Assembly (NCBI GenBank): GCA_963169105.1
Contig: OY720637.1
Span: forward strand, 34,591,925 to 34,655,924
Source of the DNA: Ceriagrion tenellum
Taxonomy: Eukaryota > Arthropoda > Insecta > Odonata > Coenagrionidae
Reading direction: 5' to 3'
DNA: 64,000 bases
The notes below the pieces were generated by a model that did no database searches, was not told the DNA's origin, and saw nothing but the letters and a program-made list of their open reading frames with translations. Position numbers and translations under genes: made by a program. Positions 32,476 through 43,255 of this stretch are shown here, one piece after another (position 1 is the first letter of the stretch; each line of letters opens with the position of its first letter).

Positions 32476-33429
32476 AACAAATCATCACAAATGAAAAACG
32501 GTTCACGTAAACCAAAAACACAAAACTTTCATTAAAAAATAGAAATAGAGATTCTTATGGACTCAATAGCAAACAATTACCGCTTGAGCCATTTCAAGGC
32601 CCCAAACAATACCTTCCTTGGAATAAACTACGGCATAGGCAAGGAAATTGGGATATTTTGCGGCGAAAATATTATCCCCGGGAATGAGATAATCCCTGAA
32701 GTATTACATATATATATACACACACCACGCCGCCATTATGGAATTCCGCACGGTGCGTAACACCCAAAAAGGAAAGAAACATATAAGGCACCTCGGATGT
32801 TCCACCACGCAAAAACTCCGCTTTAATCTCAGACTCCCTAAGGTTTCGCGTTTGTCAAAGGAGAAGATTAACTCGCGTCGTAAATTCCCAGGTAGAAAAA
32901 TAACGCTCCGCCAGAAGAAGCCGGGGGAAGATGTGTACTTTAAATCAAAATACCAAGAGGCATTTCCATCTCGGAAAAAGATTTGCGGTGAGAGTGTACA
33001 TTTTATTCGATCGCAGCTGTTGGTTAAACAAACCGTAAAAGGACGAAATGAGGCAGTTAGTCCGTAATATACTTCCTCGAAGTCATCGCACTAAAGAATA
33101 TTTTTCTGGTAAGATAAATAAATAATAAATAGATAACAATTATAATAAGAATAATATTAGACTATTTAACAGATGTATTCAGAAGACTGTAAACTTACGG
33201 GCTGCCACAATCTCATATTTTAAACAACGAAACAGCACGCGCAACCCTTCACTCATCTGGGATTTCACGGTTTACAGAGCATATGTTGTACAAAGACTAT
33301 TAAATTATATTTATCATCAGAGGAGATCAACCGGTCAGGATGTCTTAAAATGAAGAACGAATGGTATCCTTTTACATACACAGGCCCTTGATTCATTACG
33401 CGAATCCATTCTTCAACTTGACATGCGTT
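32476..33429. other. Unannotated stretch, one 109-codon plus frame
   Basis: The frame 32738-33067 is basic (RKFPGRKITLRQKKPGEDV) but unrecognised. Without a homologue I cannot say whether it is an eroded element or a chance frame. Confidence 0.35.
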
Positions 33430-33710
33430 ACACCTCTCTCCACCCCACACATATAACCCCTTTCTCACTTCGCCTTCCACGCTTACATCCTCCCCTCCCT
33501 CTATCACGTTCTTTAGCATCCCTTACCCCTAAATTACTAGTTCCAACCACTTACTCAGCCTCCTCTAAATCTTCTTTAGCAGTTTGCTCTCCTCAACCAA
33601 GATACTGAGGACTTCCTCATCCATCTTCCTGTCCATCGCCCTTCTTCCACTCTCCCACACACCAATATCTCCAACGTTGATAACCTATCCTTAACCTCTA
33701 TTCTCAGGTT
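33430..33710 (-). mobile_element. Diverged LINE-B, distal half
   Basis: Plus-strand words CCCTCTATCACGTTCTTTAG, CCACTTACTCAGCCTCCTC, TTTAGCAGTTTGCTCTCCTC and GAGGACTTCCTCATCCATCT track the LINE-B coding order (VIEG, DxRxRW, KLL, EVL). It continues beyond the S5 insertion at 33966. Confidence 0.65.
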
Positions 33711-33980
33711 TCCAATCATTTCATTAACAAATGATGTGATACGAAGTCACTCGCGCGGGAGCATATACACCAGGGTTGAAATTCGTCATTAAAGAATCAT
33801 TTGACTTGACCGGGATTCGAACCCGGATCTCCCAATTGCCGGTAAGGCGTATTTAGCCAGTTACACAGTGTAACTAGCTAACACGCCTGAGCGGCAATTG
33901 GGAGATCCGGGTTCGAATCCCGGTCAAGTCATATAATTTTTTCATGGCGAATTTCAACCCTGGTATCTATTTTCAGGGTT
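33696..33980. mobile_element. Foldback tRNA-derived SINE, family S5, inserted in LINE-B
   Basis: Core palindrome 33800-33935: GACTTGACCGGGATTCGAAC then CCGGATCTCCCAATTGCC, mirrored by GGCAATTGGGAGATCCGG then GTTCGAATCCCGGTCAAGTC. Both arms therefore carry a tRNA B-box-like GGTTCGAATCC facing outward in opposite sense, around a loop AGTTACACAGTGTAACT. The longer minus arm ends in ATGATGTGATACGAAGTCAC, as in 58185-58207. TCTATTCTCAGG (33698-33709) and TCTATTTTCAGGG (33966-33978) in the host LINE form an imperfect target duplication. An intact tRNA gene is unlikely since the sequence after the B box does not close a tRNA. Confidence 0.75.
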
Positions 33981-34185
33981 CATGTTTCTCCGCTAAACAT
34001 AACTACGCTCCATACGAGACCCTTCGTCTGCCTTTCCCTTACGTTCTTCCACGAGTACCTCATTATTAAATCTTTCCCATTAGTAAACACCTCCTTAGCT
34101 GACGCAACTCTCTTTCTACTTTATTTACCACTCAGTCCATTTTCGTTCAACGTACAACTCAAGTAATTAAACTGTTCCGCCTACT
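33966..34185 (-). mobile_element. Diverged LINE-B, proximal half
   Basis: Plus-strand GTTCATGTTTCTCCGCTAAA, ACCTCCTTAGCTGACGCAAC, TCTTTCTACTTTATTTACC and AGTAATTAAACTGTTCCGCC correspond to the 42280-42510 part of the LINE-B copy there (the LYGxETW, AKEAFSN and QVEQFNY region). Continuous with 33430-33710 across the inserted S5 element. Confidence 0.65.
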
Positions 34186-35360
34186 GCAGTTTGGGCTCTC
34201 CTAGGTTTACGTCCAACGCCGGAATCTTCGTCCGAAAAACTTCCAACAGTGTAGAAATGGCTACTTTTAAGAGAGGTTCCAATTTCTAGTAGATCATAAT
34301 TGACATTGTAAATCGCTATGAGCGCCATCAATAAGCTATAAACACACAGCACCAAAGACACTAGTATAGAAAATTCAAAGATAACAACAGATAAAGATAA
34401 CAACGAACCTTACACAAAACTACAAAGATGACAATGAACCTGCAAAGGATAGTTTATCCAGGAAAGTATAGAAAAGACCCTTAACAAAGATTTTAGAATA
34501 GATCCAAACAGAAAGTTAAAATATGGCCTCTTTTTCTCTGCTGATGTGTATACGTAACTGCCGGGAGAAATTTTTCTCCCAGTAGTCCTTCGGTGAATAT
34601 TAAAACGTTCGTGTTTCGAGAGCTGCGATAAAAGGCCCATTGAAAGTTGCGTCGTACAACTTAAAAAAAGAAAGTAGTTCGCCATAACGGAGTAGTTAAA
34701 CGAATGGGTAATCTACTGGGGTCTACTAAAGAAAATTCCCAAAAACAGGTGGTGTGAGGACAGAGAGAGAGAGACGATGAAATAGTAGATATTGTGATGA
34801 GAGGAAGAGGGAAGCAAGGACGTCGGTATTTTAGCCGAGAGTAAGACAGGGATGAAGTGCCCCGAGCATGAGATTTATGATTCCATAAGGAGTACAGGAG
34901 CAATTTAGCCATAACCATCAAAATGTAATACGAAAAATAGACCTAAGTATAACAATGTAAATACGGCATTCTCGAACCCAAATGGCATATTGAGCCCAAA
35001 GGGGAAATTCACCCATTAGTTTGAATGCACACACAACAGTCATGTCAAGTAAAAAAAGGCACACAAACGTCCTCACGAAAGTCGTGCAAGCTCGCAATAC
35101 TCGAGGGGACAGGAGGAGGGTGCTTAGCAATCCTGGGTGGGGGCAAGTTCTGTGAAATTTCATCACGCGATATAGCAATGCAGCCCGAACAGCACGTGCA
35201 GCTTATACATCCCCGACCTTGTACGTACAAAAGCGACCGTAAATACGTCATATTTACCAATGGGTAAAAAGAAAGAGGAAGAGGAGTAGTCAGGCGGTAA
35301 TTTTGCAATCTATCCACAGATTAGCGGTTTCATTGCAATTAGAAATCTACAGTTACATAA
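34186..35360. other. Unannotated stretch
   Basis: Overlapping short frames up to 91 codons on both strands with no recognised domain. Confidence 0.4.
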
Positions 35361-35725
35361 TACCCACCGAGCCGCCGCATGGGCGTGTGGCAGGGGGTGT
35401 TAGGTCACCAGCCGTGTAAAGGTGTGTGTAAGTTTTTTGGAGATGAAATGGTGACATGTACTATAGGAGTGTATTTAGTGGAGCTGAATTGTTATTGTGG
35501 TCGCTTATTATTCGCGGAAAGAAAGAGTCTTTGTACCTATCTCTTCGGCAATGTATTTCTCTCAGTTTATCGCATCTGTCAGACCTAGAGATGTAATGAG
35601 GAGTCATGATAATATTCTCTGTTTCGCTAAGAAAAATATCAGTTCTGAATTTCTCAACCAACCTAAGCCTAGCGTGCAGCCTCTAGAGTGAGTCTCTAGA
35701 GGCTTCCACCTCAATCCCTCTAAAA
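35361..35725 (-). mobile_element. LINE-D (CR1/Jockey-like) 3' end
   Basis: The minus strand encodes LVEKFRTDIFLSETENIIMT, PHYISRSDRCDKLREIHCRR and DRYKDSFFPRIISDHNNN. The tail RSDR...YKxSFFPRxIxxWN is the extreme C-terminus of CR1/Jockey-group polyproteins (here WN has become HN). The 3' UTR contains the family word GTGTGGCAGGGGGTGTTAGG on the plus strand and ends at the CGAGCCGCCGCATGGGCG box. It aligns over 350 bases to 53815-54160. Confidence 0.8.
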
Positions 35726-36044
35726 GTTGTGAGATATCTTACTGATAGCATTCACTATCCAATACAACCCATTTCATTCAGTCCTCAAGGTTAAAATAGC
35801 GTGGTACCGTATTTACTATGCCTAGTAACAATTTGGGATCGGAGAGATGGAGACTCCTCCCCCAAAATTCCCGACTCCAGTGCCGGCGGGATATAGTCCA
35901 AGCCTGCGAAGCCAAGAGTCACAATTCGAGACCCGTCTTTGTGCATTTATAAACGCTCAGGGAATCGCAGTGCGTCCATCCTCCTCAATCAACGTAAATT
36001 ATTTCGACGTAAAGAGCCTCAGAAGCGATAATTAATGGAAAAGA
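35726..36044. other. Unannotated stretch
   Basis: Includes a short 62-codon frame (35847-36035) that begins METPPPKFPTPVPAG; no family recognised. Chance frame is likely. Confidence 0.35.
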
Positions 36045-36213
36045 AAACTTTTGTTCTACCAATTTATTTTTACAGAACTAAGAGTTTCGACGCGGTGGCG
36101 TCATCTTCAGGTACCTGAAGAGTACATGTACAAGAGGTACATAAAGGTACGCCACTGCGTCGAAACTAGAAGTACCGTAAAAATGAATTGGTGTAATAAA
36201 ACTGAGTTTTTTT
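36045..36213. repeat. PLE-type head-to-head palindrome with hammerhead-like core
   Basis: The left arm on the minus strand reads CCTGAAGATGACGCCACCGC then GTCGAAACTCTTAG then TAAAAATAAATTGGTAGAAC. The right arm on the plus strand ends GCGTCGAAACTAGAAGTACC then GTAAAAATGAATTGGTGTAA. The two arms therefore carry the same GTCGAAAC unit in opposite orientation, the left one keeping a full CTGAAGA-T-GACGCC...GCGTC-GAAAC arrangement. Confidence 0.6.
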
Positions 36214-36711
36214 CTCCTTATTCATAATGAACTTCCACAAAATTGAGCCTAAAACCATTGATAGCACTCAGAGGCGATATTCGGCGGTTGTGAAAATAAA
36301 AAAAAACTAAATGGATAAATATAATGGACCACAAGCAAACAGCGTTTCAAGTGAAGCATTCGGCCGTCCATGCTCAAACTCGTGTTCATCTTGCCTACCT
36401 TGGGATTATTATGAGACCTCCACTAACTGTCCCTTAAGTCCTTCTAACCCTCCTTTAACTTCCTTCTGGTGATTTAAACCATCCACCCACCCCAAACTGC
36501 CTAAAACATGTAGGTAAGCAGTTGAATATCTCCACAATTAATGGTGGCTACAAGAAAAAGGCAGGGATACTGCAAGTTCAGGACTAGAGGAGATGTAAAA
36601 GAGTATTTTACTCTAAAGCATAATACACCGTAATAAAGCCATTATTATTTGAAACATAAGAAAGGCACATAAAATCCGAAGATTCTTGCGATATTGAGTG
36701 GTATTATGCAT
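36214..36711. other. Unannotated stretch
   Basis: A C-rich tract (36420-36500) resembles the pyrimidine-rich 3' UTRs seen in the PLE copies at 43.5 and 47.2 kb, but no coding match was found. Confidence 0.35.
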
Positions 36712-36879
36712 GATGCAGAAATAAAAAATTGTAATTATCCACCGAAATAAATTTTACTGCGACCGAGGTCTCGAAGTTTTTAATCTACATTTACCTGATG
36801 ATGACGTAAACACGTCGAAATCGAGGTCGCTGTAAAATTTATTTCTGCGGATAGTGGCAATTTTGTTTATTTCTGCATC
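36712..36879. repeat. PLE-type head-to-head palindrome, best hammerhead-like motif
   Basis: GATGCAGAAATAAAAAATTG on the left mirrors CAATTTTGTTTATTTCTGCA then TC on the right. The right arm carries CTGATGA (36793-36799), an extra T, then the perfect hairpin GACGT-AAAC-ACGTC, then GAAATCGAGGTCGC. GCGACC at 36763-36768 can pair with GGTCGC at 36826-36831, so a closing outer stem exists. The left arm is the equivalent unit on the minus strand with the hairpin lost. Confidence 0.6.
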
Positions 36880-37000
36880 AAAAAGACACGACGTAACGTA
36901 AAACGAGTAACCAAAAGCATGGTCGGAGATAGCATCATAATTTTTAGAAAAAAATCCACTTTGTTAGGCGAGATATTGTAAAAGACCATTTTAAATTATA

Positions 37001-37304
37001 CACAAAGGATATCGAACTGTATACTTTAATTCCAACTCGTACAACACATGTTTCAACTGACTAGCAGTCATAATCAGGCACAACCTTGATATTATGATAC
37101 CTTTGTGAAAATTATGATACTCAAAGGATATCGAACTGTCTACTTTAATTCCAACTAGTACTACACGTGATTCAACTCACGAGCAGTCATCATCAGGTAC
37201 CTGATCAACTTTGTACCAGATGATGACTGCTAGTCAATTGAAACACGTGTTGTGCGAGTTAGAATTTAAGTAGACAGTACGATACCCTTTGTGTATCCTT
37301 TGTG
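37001..37304. repeat. Three PLE-type terminal units, two minus and one plus
   Basis: Unit 1 (37001-37090, minus) and unit 2 (37116-37198, minus) are tandem copies that share AAAGGATATCGAACTGT, ACTTTAATTCCAACT and ACGAGCAGTCATCATCAGG-type ends. Unit 3 (37206-37304, plus) faces them with CAGATGA-T-GACTGCTAGTC then AATTGAAACACGTGTTGTGC and the mirrored GTAGACAGTACGATACCCTT. Units 2 and 3 form a palindrome whose centre is AGGTACCTGATCAACTTTGT. All three keep the TGACT-GCT-AGTCA type hairpin or a close variant. Confidence 0.6.
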
Positions 37305-37414
37305 GTAAGAAAGTCCCCAATTTCTTCAGGGGATAAAAAAACTCATATCACAGGAAGTGAACGATAAACTCTCCATATCTTGCATGATTATAAAGGCATG
37401 ACGAATTATTTTTC

Positions 37415-37575
37415 CAGAATAAGTGCACATTTCTCGGGCTCACCACCGGGTAAGATAGTCATAGGCAGCCGACGTTTCGGGTTCTGACTCGTTACCCATT
37501 CTCAAGGATACTTACCGCGGATACAAGGCATACCGGTGGCGAGCCCGAGAAATGTACACTAATGTTATTCGCCGG
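37415..37575. repeat. Palindrome with CGACGTTTCGGGTTCTGAC core
   Basis: GTGCACATTTCTCGGGCTCA then CCACCGGG on the left mirrors CCGGTGGCGAGCCCGAGAAA then TGTACAC on the right. The left inner segment on the minus strand reads GAGAATGGGTAACGAGTCAG then AACCCGAAACGTCGGCTGCC. A CCGAAACGTCGGCTGC end is close to GGCGAAACGTTGGCTGC of the 8.0 and 50.5 kb PLE units, so I group it with them, with lower certainty. Confidence 0.5.
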
Positions 37576-40500
37576 GAAAGTGTTAAATCATACATTTTTC
37601 CAGAAGTTTTACACAACATTTACTCCATACTCTATAATAACTATTTGAAATCCTCACAGAATATGATATTTTACACTTATCGCGATGATGATTAAGTCCA
37701 TAAAGAACATAACGTACCATAAATTTCTTTTGCGAAGGTCAGATGCTTCATAATTCAGCTCATCTAATGATCTTCCTACAATCAAAGGTTAATTAAAAAC
37801 AACATCACCGTCAACGGGTAAATCAACAACATGTCCTGCCACTCATCTGTCGCAGTTCAGCTTGAATAATAGCACAATGAAACTCAAAAAATAAAAGACA
37901 GCGTCTAGCAGCTTCAGGGCAAAACATGGAGACAAATCTCAAGCTGTTATTCGACTAGCGAGGGAAGGATACGACGGGAATTTCCCTTTCAACGTTTCCG
38001 ACGGGAAACGAAAGTTGGTGGTCCTTTCCCCCAAATAAAACAAGAAAGAAAACAATAAGGCGAATAAATAAATAAAAATCATCCACCATACTCGGGAGGC
38101 AGGGAGAAATAAAACATCTGAAACGAGGAAGGCTTCGATCTCCTCTCGCGCCCGGCAGAGATAGGGACAGATGGAGAAAGAAGAGAACGACGCTGAGAAA
38201 AGGGTTCTCGAGAGGGAGGAGTGGCGAGGGTAAGAGGGATAAGGGATGGCCGCCCCGGCTCAGAGAAGATTTTTCCTTCCCTCCCGCAAAGCCTTGGAAT
38301 CCGTCCAAGGGAACGAGAGTTTTAGGCGAACCCGGCGAACCGCCCCCAAATCCGACTCCATCCTCCCCGGTGGGAGTCCCACTAGGCAGAGGCCTAGGAC
38401 CGCGGGATTTCTCTTCAACTGAGGCCGCGTACGCACGCACGCGATCGTTAGTGGTACGCGTGAGGTCTACTCAGGGAACACCTCACGCATAGGATATCCT
38501 GAGTAAGCTTTTTTCCCTTATTTCACCGTTTCCCTTTCCTTTCTCCTACCACTCCTGTCCAATCAAACGCTTTCTCTGTCAGTAATAAGCAGGAACATGG
38601 ACCATGCGAAACTTAATCTCGTCATTTAAACGATCCCAATCAATACCGCAGATATTCTACCAAGGAAGGGAGTACTTCCGGGTGTTCCTCTTCTGAAACT
38701 ACAGCTGCGTTTAGAATGTATTATTTACTAATGTTCGGCTTTTTACCGGCCATCTGATGCACGTATGGGGAAATTTAATTGCATTACGCAAAATGACAGC
38801 TTACTTTTAGTTCTCTGTCTCACCAGCTAGCCTAAGATAATTCCTTCCATCACAGGCTTCAACACACCTCACTACTAATTAGAAATTCATGCATCACATT
38901 TTTTTGTCTTCAGTCGTCAACCCGCACAGATCCATTTCAATCAAACCACAACTAACACCAATTCCTTTTTACTCTCTGTCCTACTTTACCTAATTACTTT
39001 CTATCATTCCACTTCAAAAGCTTAAAATGAATGGGTATCCTATTCTATCAATGAACCAAAATCTCCATTTCCATAACTACAACACCACTTCTTCCACATT
39101 TGTGTGCTCAGTGATCCTTCTAAGCAAACCGAATATTTGATCTAGTTGTAGACATCTCGCCCTGATTATGTAAATATTTTCATGTCTTATTCATCCTATA
39201 TCCATATTTCAAAAGTGATTTTCCCGTTCTCACAGAACTCCGTTCAAGGGCAATACAGTTTTTCTTTTTCAATAAATTGTTCCAAAAATCCACTGGGGAG
39301 TCAAACGGCTCTCGGAATGACGGGAAAACATGAATAAAAACTGATTTACCTTTACGGAATGAACCACTGGACCGAAAGCCCACGCACGCGCACTTGTTTT
39401 TTCATTTGTTCCTCCCCATACCCCCGCCCCGTTTCACCGCCCAGAATCAAATTACTTGGACGTTCTGCCGAAAAGGGATCCACGGTCGCGTCGCTTCGCC
39501 TTTTGTGCCCGCGGATCCCGCAACTCCTTTGTTTCCCGACCGCCCGAAGTCCCTCATTCCTTTCCATTTTCGCCGATAATTTCCATCATCGCTCAAAATC
39601 CACGGTCGAGAAGTTGATGAATATTTAGGAGGCGGAGGAGGAATCACTGACGCTCCATTTCCTCCCTCTCCCCCTCCTCCCCCTCACCCGGTGCCTCAGA
39701 GGTCGAGCGAATCACAGGGACGAGGAATTCCTCCGCGTTCCCGAAGGGCGCAATTACGCCTCACGCGATACCTCGCCCCAAACCCATCGCCCAAAGAGGC
39801 GTAAAAACAAAAGGAAGGAAATATTTTTCCCACAAAATTACTCTCCTCCCCTTTCCGGATAATTCCCATTATTGCAGAGAGAAAAAAAAAACTTGGGGAC
39901 GTTGTCGATTATTTCTTTCGTTTCTTTTCACGAACGCTCAAATATAACGAGACCTTTTGTGATTAGCCATAAAGCTAATTTCGAGGTAACTGTTTCGTGG
40001 AGTTTTACGGTCCGAGTAATCGACCTACGCTTGGGATCGCTGATTGATTAGTACTATAAAAATCTCGAATAGGTCGGAGCCAAAACAAAAACGATAAAAC
40101 GATGTCGTAAGTTGCCATGAATGCTCGGCCTAGGGTCTAAAGCTGGCAGTTCCCAACCCCATAACCCAAAGATATTCTTCTATTCCTCAATATCTTATAA
40201 AAAAATTGCGAGTTATGCGGCATGACGACCTCAGGAATGACGGGGCATGTAGTGGTAGAGGAAAGATACCCTTTCCATGAAAGATGAAGGCCCCATTCAC
40301 ATGAATTTTTAAAAGAGGCATGCCTTTGATGGATAAAACATAACCAATACACCTTGGCATTCAGGGGTTCCACTGAGATTTATAAGGTCCCAAAGATACA
40401 GGTATTTCCTTCAACAACTCTTTCCACGGTCTTAACCCTAACAACCAAGGATTTTCTCTTGCATTCCATTCCTGACAATTTTTCTCGAAAACCATTACAT

Positions 40501-41872
40501 GTATTGAAAAGCTACACACACTCTTTCCATTATTATTAAATGAAGTCGTACATTTTAACTGAAATTTGAGATTAAAATGATACAGATTTCCAAGAGGGTT
40601 TATGTTTCACTTGCATTCACAGCAGCAGATAGGAATGTACGCATAAGAAACAATAAAACACCTTAAAATGGGGCCCACACAAAAGTTTTACACCGAAAAA
40701 TTGTTTAATACCTTAATTTGTCAACTTTTGAGTCGGAAGCCAGGCAATATTGAGACATATAGTCTCAATCTGCGCGTAAATAAGTAGGTCAAGATTTCAC
40801 AAATACAATAGTGGTGTGTCCATTACGTGCTTCACTTTCATTACAATTATGTTTACGGTTGAAACCTTGACGAGGACCTTAGGATGGAAAAAGGCATATT
40901 TTCCAATAAACTCTGGGTGAGCTCTAATCTTTACGTCACCTTAAAAGCAGGTGAGGAATCATCTTTGCCCAATGACGACGTTGAGCGATAGGAGGCCTCT
41001 TAGATATAGTGAAAACCAGTAAGAGGATCGCAAGACCATGGAATGAAATAGTAGTAGATCATAGGGATTCTTGAAATAAACGCTCACATATAGAAGGAAT
41101 GTACGCTCACTTCACCTAACATGTTTACGACAGAAAACATGGAAGAACGTATCAGGGGGAGGAGCGGAACAGAAATACGATGAATATAGCATGAGGACCT
41201 CAGTGGAAGCCGCAGCAATTACTTCGAGTCCAAATGATCAAATTCACCCGGCCGACCGTATACATCTCTTGATCCCAGCTTCGTCAAAAATCCACCGAAC
41301 GGGACATTGAAGAAGGCGATCATGATCCAAAAATAGACATGGTGGAGAGGGAGAACGAGAGGTCACAGGGCGAGTGGGGTGGCGTAATTTCACCTTTCTC
41401 CCACCAGATGCCATCCGAAATGACTTCCACCAAGCCCGAAATCTTTTGCGCGGACACGAAAACGAACAAATTACACGCTTCGTTTTATTAGCCCGACTCT
41501 GCTCTCGTTTCGATCGAACTGCGGAGGGAATAATCCTCCGCTTGCGTGCTTCTATAAATAGACACGCAATGCGGATTCATTTGTCCTTCAACAGGGCCAC
41601 GAAAAGATTTCTACAGCCTTTATTTTTTTTTGTTTCTCCATCCTTCTCCCTCACACCACACCTCTTCTCCTCCCTCCTCGTTCTTCCACTCGCCTCAAGA
41701 GGTCCTTCGCCTCCCGAAAAGACACGGGCGTCCGGAGCTTGGTGGCATACACAAACACGCCGTTGGGAATAAGGTACCCCAGTGGAATAAGTCATTTACA
41801 GAGGCAAGAAACAACTGAGGTCACTGGGGCCATTGGGATAAGATGGGTTAGTTAGTTAAATTCATATGATTA
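37576..41872. other. Long stretch without recognised elements
   Basis: Contains GC-richer patches at 37950-38450 and 39380-39790 with chance frames (161 codons minus at 37955-38440; overlapping frames of 61 to 89 codons at 39352-39647). These reflect fewer stop codons at high G+C; translations are rich in Pro/Ser/Gly and show no domain. The remainder is AT-rich. No shared repeat, tRNA-like head or palindrome was found, which makes this the plainest block of the second half. Confidence 0.4.
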
Positions 41873-42510
41873 TAATGTATTCTAACGGTAAAAGTAGGTT
41901 TTGTTGAATGTCAGAGAATCTCCTCCCGGTCCCTTACACATTCATGGGCCCACCTCCCTCTAGAATATTCTTTTTCACATCTGTATAAGATCTACCCTTC
42001 TTCATCCCGTCCATGAAACCTGTTCTCTTTTTTCCCCCACCCCGCTTGCCCAACATCCTTCCCTCTATCACACTCTTCAGCAACCCATCACCCTTAATTA
42101 CATCCTTCAGCCATCTACCATGCCTATCCCGGCTTTCATTCAAAAGTTTCCTTTCCTCACCCACCATCTCAAGCACTTCCTCGTAAGTCTTCCTTTCCGT
42201 ACACCTAACCTTCTCCATCCTTCTCCACGCCCACATCTCAAAAGCCTGCAGCCTATTCTCGTCCTCCTTTCTCAGGGTCCAGGTTTCTGCCCCATACAAC
42301 GCTGCGCTCCGTATCAAGCTCTTCACCAGCCTCTTCACATCCTTACCCATTGTTCCCGTCATCAACTCTCTTCTATTACTAAACGCCTCCTTAGCTAGCG
42401 CTTTTCTCTTCCGTATGTCTTTGCTACTATGCCTGTTTTCCTCTAACGTGCTACCTCAGTAATTAAACTGTTCTACTTGCTCTAGTTTGTGTCCTCCAAC
42501 ATTAATCACA
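41873..42510 (-). mobile_element. LINE-B 3' part, best preserved copy
   Basis: A minus frame of 143 codons (41934-42365) is uninterrupted: TGTMGKDVKRLVKSLIRS, LYGAETWTLRKEDENRLQAF, WAWRRMEKVRCTERKTYEEV, KLLNESRDRHGRWLKDVIKG, LLKSVIEGRMLGKRGGG, then GFMDGMKKGRSYTDVKK. Upstream, 42366-42510 reads out of frame into the QVEQFNY region. These are C-terminal blocks after the catalytic RT domain of a non-LTR retrotransposon. The 3' UTR begins at 41934 and ends with the ATTCTAACGGTAAAAGTAGG box. Truncated at the 5' end; no catalytic RT or endonuclease. Confidence 0.85.
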
Positions 42511-42544
42511 AGCGTAAATAGATACTTTTATTTAATTCCTTAGA

Positions 42545-42813
42545 ATTAAGTCATAAAAAAGTATATAACTGCACCATTATTAATGCAATCTTACTAATAT
42601 ATAAAAATCTAGTTTTGTCTGTCTGTTACTCAATCACTCATAAACCTCTGAATCGATTGAAACAAAATTTGGCAGAAAGATACTTGATACATCTGGTTCA
42701 CCCATAGGCTATATTTCATAAATGCTTTCTACAGCTTTTTTTAATTTAAGCACATAGCTCGACTATTGTCTCCATTACCACTATGGAACTATCCCGCTCA
42801 AACTACCTTAAAC
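42545..42813. repeat. Dispersed repeat related to 24272-24560, with different middle
   Basis: Starts AAAGTATATAACTGCACCAT then TATTAATGCAATC, the counterpart of AAAGTATATTATTGCACCAT at 52113, and ends GGAACTATCCCGCTCAAACT then ACCTT like the other copies. Its middle (TCTAGTTTTGTCTGTCTGTT, then CCTCTGAATCGATTGAAACA) is absent from them and resembles the insect motif CTGAACCGATTGAAACAAA, so it may be a second element inserted or a recombinant. Confidence 0.5.
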
Positions 42814-43255
42814 GACCACCATCGCACCCATAAGATCAATACCGCTTAAGGAAGGGAATATTTACATTGCGTATACGTATAAGAAATCCAGTTCGATCCC
42901 AAAAGACGGCCGCTAGAGAGGTGACCGCTCAAGGGAGGATCTAAATCTAGTTTTAATTATTTAGATATTTTAAGTCACGGAAGCAGGTTTCTCTGTATTC
43001 TCCTCTGCTCTTCCACCTAACCCCATTCTCCAAACTTTTCCATACAACTTTACTCCATCCCATACATTACCATCCTCAGTAACCCCTTACTCATCACTGC
43101 ACGCTTCAACTACTTGTCTTTAATTATGCATAATTTTTCTAGCATCACTCCATCATTTCCTAAAATTTCACGTCCCTAATTTAAGTTTTGCAATGCCAAT
43201 AAATTAAAATGTATCACGCTGTACTTGGTGGCAGTTGTCTACATGCATGCTGAAT
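42814..43255. other. Unannotated stretch
   Basis: Nothing recognised; may include the degraded 5' part of the adjacent PLE. Confidence 0.35.

Noticed and set aside
33800..33935. Genuine tRNA genes at B-box sites (31.8, 33.9, 45.36, 53.45, 56.03, 58.3 kb)
   Set aside because: Each has SINE features (body, tail, target duplication or inverted duplication) and no closing acceptor stem of normal length.
37955..38440. 161-codon minus frame as a coding exon
   Set aside because: Pro/Ser/Gly-rich translation in a GC-richer patch, without domains, and flanked by nothing that suggests splicing.
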